Below, in pieces: positions 6,552 through 9,023 of a stretch of DNA of 9,023 nt; the first letter of the stretch is position 1; every line of letters begins with the position of its first letter. The DNA is taken from NCBI GenBank assembly GCA_021790495.1, contig JAJYGZ010000287.1:1-9023 (forward strand), written 5' to 3'. The translations under genes were made by a program, and so were the position numbers. Under the pieces are notes generated by a model. It had not been told where the DNA came from, made no database searches, and was given only the letters and a program-made list of their open reading frames with translations. Origin of the DNA: Actinomycetes bacterium. GTDB lineage: Bacteria; Actinomycetota; Acidimicrobiia; Acidimicrobiales; Acidimicrobiaceae.

Positions 6552-8141
6552 CTATTGCACCTCGGCCATCAAGAGGGGCGGAGAGTGCAAATGTGTGATC
6601 GACGGCGATGTCCCAACATATTGTGAGGCCATTGCTAGGGCGTCGTTCATGGTGGACGCCGCCATGAAGCCGAGCCGGTTCACGGTCTTGGGATCACCGC
6701 CGAGAATGATAACCGCGCCAAGATGATCGAGCGCATGAGCTCCCCAGTACCACATGTAAAACGGATGCACGCCGTGATACGCGTGTCCGGTTCGGTAGAG
6801 GTGAATGTACCAGGGGTCTTCGGCGAAGGACTTTTCGAAGCGCTTCTCGATCTCCTTGGGGTCTTTGGTTTCGCTTAGCACATTGTCGAAAAAGTCGATA
6901 TAGGAGGGGTGAAAAACCGGGTCGAATTCTGGACGGGTGGGGTGGCTCATGATGACCACGCCACCTTGGCGCACTAGGGGTTTGTTGCGGTACATATTGA
7001 AGAAATAACCAAGGCCCAAGCAGTAAACCAAGATCGGATTCATGATCGAGTTCACGTTGTAGGGTCCCACGAAGGGGAGACCCATGGTGAGAATATCGCT
7101 TTGACCCTCGACGTGGACAAGCTGTTGGCGAAAGACGTTTTTCAGGGTTTCGGCATGTACCGCCTCGACTTCGCCCCCGTGAATGCCGGTCAATCCGTAC
7201 GGAGAGCGGATTTGGGAAAAGATGTTCCGCGCCAACCATGGGGGCGTGACCGCAAGCGACTTGGAGGACGCGAGAAACGCCGTGCGATCGCGCAGGTTCC
7301 ACTCCCACTCGCGCTTTTGCAAGAACCCGAACTGCTTTGGAAAGGTGTTGTTGTTGAGCGTGGTCTCGATTTGGAAGATTTTGATCCCCGCGTCTTTAAT
7401 CAGCTTGCCCATCCGCCAGTTCGAAGAGTGGAGTTCCGAGTGGCGCATGTCCATAAAGGATCGCGAGTGCACCATGGTGTCGACGTTATGGTGGTGGCGC
7501 AAGCTTCGATAGCTCGAGAGGCCAGTAGCCACGCTCTTGTGCCCGCCATCCATTGAGACAAGATTGATGTTGACGTAGATGATCAGGTCGCTCTCGGCGG
7601 CACGCTTGGATATTTCTACCTCTTCGCCCTGATCCGTCTTGCCCAGAAAGCTGATGCCATTGGGGTCTTCGGCATCGTGCTGAAGGAGCAGACCTTGGGG
7701 GTAGAACGAGTCATACACCCTAGATCCCACTGCGTGTCGCAATTCCGAGGCGGTCATGCGCCGGTGCAGAGCCAGCGCCGCGATTAGCACCACGTCTTGC
7801 ACTCCAGCCGCTGCGGCCCGCTCTAGCACGCGCTCAATTACCTGAGAGCGGACGTCAGGAGCTTCCATCGGGGGCAAGGGGAGCGAGACGTCGTCAAAGG
7901 CGATGGTCAGCTTCATATTTGAAAAGAGAAGATCGTCTAGCGGCGGAGAATCGCCGGTGGGATTATCCAGCGCATCGTCAATTGCGGCGATTGGATCGCC
8001 GAGCGCCCGAAGCGGCTCGGGCGGATATATGACCCGCGAACCCTCGGGGAGTTTCTCGAGCCGGAAGCCTTCGCCATGCCAGAACAGGGTTCCGGGATAG
8101 GCGCGGTCGACGTTCAGTACAAATCCAGGTCTCGGACTCAA
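6552..8141 (-). CDS. LarA-like protein (DUF2088, nickel-pincer lactate racemase family), divergent
   Basis: A 529-residue protein, about 100 residues longer than LarA. Numbered from the TTG chosen here, LHRRMT has His126, GGHKSVATGLSSY has Lys202, and LRHHHN has His218. The spacings of 76 and 16 residues equal those of His108, Lys184 (cofactor attachment) and His200 (nickel ligand) in Lactiplantibacillus plantarum LarA, recalled from the literature. By the same alignment the second catalytic histidine (LarA His174) is Ile192, the Arg75 position is Leu87, and Lys298 is not conserved. The fold and cofactor binding look retained, but the reaction is probably not simple lactate racemisation. The C-terminus has a histidine cluster (453, 456, 459, 469, 473). 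The nickel-pincer synthesis genes larB, larC and larE are not in view. TTG at 8141 follows the dehydrogenase stop by one base, behind AAAGGTG; an upstream TTG at 8195 is a longer alternative. Confidence 0.82.
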   Translation of the reverse strand: MSPRPGFVLNVDRAYPGTLFWHGEGFRLEKLPEGSRVIYPPEPLRALGDPIAAIDDALDNPTGDSPPLDDLLFSNMKLTIAFDDVSLPLPPMEAPDVRSQVIERVLERAAAAGVQDVVLIAALALHRRMTASELRHAVGSRVYDSFYPQGLLLQHDAEDPNGISFLGKTDQGEEVEISKRAAESDLIIYVNINLVSMDGGHKSVATGLSSYRSLRHHHNVDTMVHSRSFMDMRHSELHSSNWRMGKLIKDAGIKIFQIETTLNNNTFPKQFGFLQKREWEWNLRDRTAFLASSKSLAVTPPWLARNIFSQIRSPYGLTGIHGGEVEAVHAETLKNVFRQQLVHVEGQSDILTMGLPFVGPYNVNSIMNPILVYCLGLGYFFNMYRNKPLVRQGGVVIMSHPTRPEFDPVFHPSYIDFFDNVLSETKDPKEIEKRFEKSFAEDPWYIHLYRTGHAYHGVHPFYMWYWGAHALDHLGAVIILGGDPKTVNRLGFMAASTMNDALAMASQYVGTSPSITHLHSPPLLMAEVQ

Positions 8142-8142
8142 A

Positions 8143-9023
8143 CTAGGACACCTTTCGGGCACTGCGCGAAGTTTTCGCGCGAGGGTCGAATGCAATCTTT
8201 ACCGCACCGCGGCTGCCCGCGTTCCCGGCGTGATTGATCGCCTCTTCGAAATCTTCGAGCGGGTAAATCTGTGAAACGAAGCGGCCCAGGTTCAGCTTGT
8301 AGGCTCCGGCGATCGCCAGATCAAAGGTGCGCTCGCTCTTGGAGTGGCTGTGTTCTGTGCCGTAGGCATAGGTGCCGCGCAACGCGATCTGTTTGTGCCA
8401 AAGGGCGCTCAGGTCGAGCTTGGCGCCGGTGGGCATGCCGGCCAGGATTACGGTGCCGCCTGGACGGGTCACCTCCAAAGCGGTCTCGATGGAATCGGCG
8501 CTTGCGACACAGTCAAAAGTTACGTCGAAGGCCCCGGTGATTCTGTCGGCCACCATCATCGTCCTGGCGGTCGTCCGCGCCATTCTCCTTAATTCTTCGG
8601 TGGTCCGCGCCACTCTTGCCCCCAGAGAAGACGCGATCGCGGCTTGATGGGTGTAGCGCGCCAGAGCAGTTATTTCGCTGGTGGCCGGGGTGCTCGAGAG
8701 CGCCGCCAAGGTGAGCAGCCCGACCGTGCCCGTTCCAATGACGCAAACGCTTTGTGCCGAATCAAGCGGGGCCGACAGGACGCTGTGAAGTGCGCAGGCG
8801 TAGGGTTCAACCATTAGGGCGTCGTTGTCGGACATCTCCTCTGGTATCGGGTGCAGCTGGGAAGGATGCGCGAAGAGGGTCTCGGACCAGCCGCCGCCGG
8901 TCGAGGCGCAGTAACCCGTCTGCACCCCGGCTCCAATCTCGCCCGCCATCACATTGACGCACATCTCGGAATTTCCCGAGGCGCAATAGCTGCATCGGTC
9001 GGAGATTTCACGCGCATCGCATC
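8143..9023 (-). CDS. Zinc-type alcohol dehydrogenase (MDR family), N-terminus off the window
   Basis: The C-terminal 293 or so residues of a medium-chain dehydrogenase/reductase; full proteins have about 340-390. The visible part begins in the structural-zinc lobe (CSYCASGNSEMC). It continues with MVEPYACALHSV, whose Glu belongs to the catalytic-zinc environment, then the Rossmann motif VIGTGTVGLL and the cofactor-domain segment RPGGTVILAGMP. It ends with LEDFEEAINHA and a basic tail. The catalytic Cys and His and the start codon lie beyond 9023. Reaction: NAD(P)-dependent oxidation of an alcohol or reduction of a carbonyl; substrate unknown, similar to threonine or sorbitol dehydrogenase types. 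The lobe shows three of the usual four cysteines, with Ser at the first position. It is the first visible gene of a minus-strand operon and is coupled to the LarA-like gene. Confidence 0.9.
   Translation of the reverse strand, partial: CDAREISDRCSYCASGNSEMCVNVMAGEIGAGVQTGYCASTGGGWSETLFAHPSQLHPIPEEMSDNDALMVEPYACALHSVLSAPLDSAQSVCVIGTGTVGLLTLAALSSTPATSEITALARYTHQAAIASSLGARVARTTEELRRMARTTARTMMVADRITGAFDVTFDCVASADSIETALEVTRPGGTVILAGMPTGAKLDLSALWHKQIALRGTYAYGTEHSHSKSERTFDLAIAGAYKLNLGRFVSQIYPLEDFEEAINHAGNAGSRGAVKIAFDPRAKTSRSARKVS
8149..8156 (-). promoter_or_regulatory. Ribosome binding site deciding the TTG start of the LarA-like gene
   Basis: GAAAGGTG on the minus strand (8156-8149) ends 7 bases before TTG at 8141-8139. 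It lies inside the last codons of the dehydrogenase, whose TAG stop is at 8145-8143, so the downstream gene is likely translated by coupling. Confidence 0.5.

Noticed and set aside
6694..7308. A 204-codon minus-strand frame inside the LarA-like gene.
   Set aside because: Arginine-, serine- and proline-rich out-of-frame translation of a GC-rich gene; the LarA-like frame has clear family motifs over the same span.
35..7484. The 14-base sequence ACCATGGTGTCGAC occurs at 35-48 and again at 7471-7484.
   Set aside because: The second copy is inside the LarA-like coding sequence and the flanks do not match. A chance match of this length is plausible in 9 kb and it has no element structure.
1..9023. 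CRISPR arrays, tRNA or rRNA genes, insertion sequences.
   Set aside because: No spaced direct repeats, no cloverleaf-like sequence in the intergenic regions, and no transposase-like protein in any frame examined.

Overview
The window is a compact stretch of bacterial chromosome with eight protein genes, one running off the right edge, and moderately high GC. A MurT/GatD pair (lipid II amidation), a (3R)-hydroxyacyl-CoA-dehydrogenase-like SDR, frequent TTG starts behind strong Shine-Dalgarno sites, and terminator-like hairpins without U tracts all fit a Gram-positive, most likely an actinomycete. An Acidimicrobiia-like lineage is a guess from overall flavour only. No RNA genes, insertion sequences, phage genes or CRISPR arrays were seen.

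Layout. Left: 1-286 has no supported gene. It is followed on the minus strand by an SDR oxidoreductase (287-1204) and a LysR-type regulator (1375-2307). Centre: a palindrome-rich 241-base intergenic region (2308-2548) holds a likely LysR operator over the regulator's own start, a textbook intrinsic terminator and a second terminator-like hairpin. The plus-strand pair murT (2549-3793) and gatD (3882-4655) follows. Next on the plus strand is a GntR/UTRA regulator (about 4787-5545) whose 5' end has no normal start codon. Right: a minus-strand operon reads, in transcription order, a zinc-type alcohol dehydrogenase (8143 to beyond 9023), a LarA/DUF2088 lactate-racemase-like protein (6552-8141) and a PlsC-type acyltransferase (5570-6502).

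How they work together. MurT and GatD together convert the D-glutamate of lipid II to D-isoglutamine: MurT activates the carboxylate with ATP and GatD supplies ammonia from glutamine. The dehydrogenase and the LarA-like protein are translationally coupled, with one base between stop and start, so they probably act in one pathway on a hydroxy acid or alcohol; the acyltransferase is the third gene. The LarA-like protein is the most unusual gene here. By my manual alignment it keeps the positions of the nickel-pincer lysine and two key histidines at exactly LarA spacing, but lacks the second catalytic histidine and other active-site residues. The GntR gene with its disrupted 5' end and the double-terminator leader of murT are the other points worth checking.
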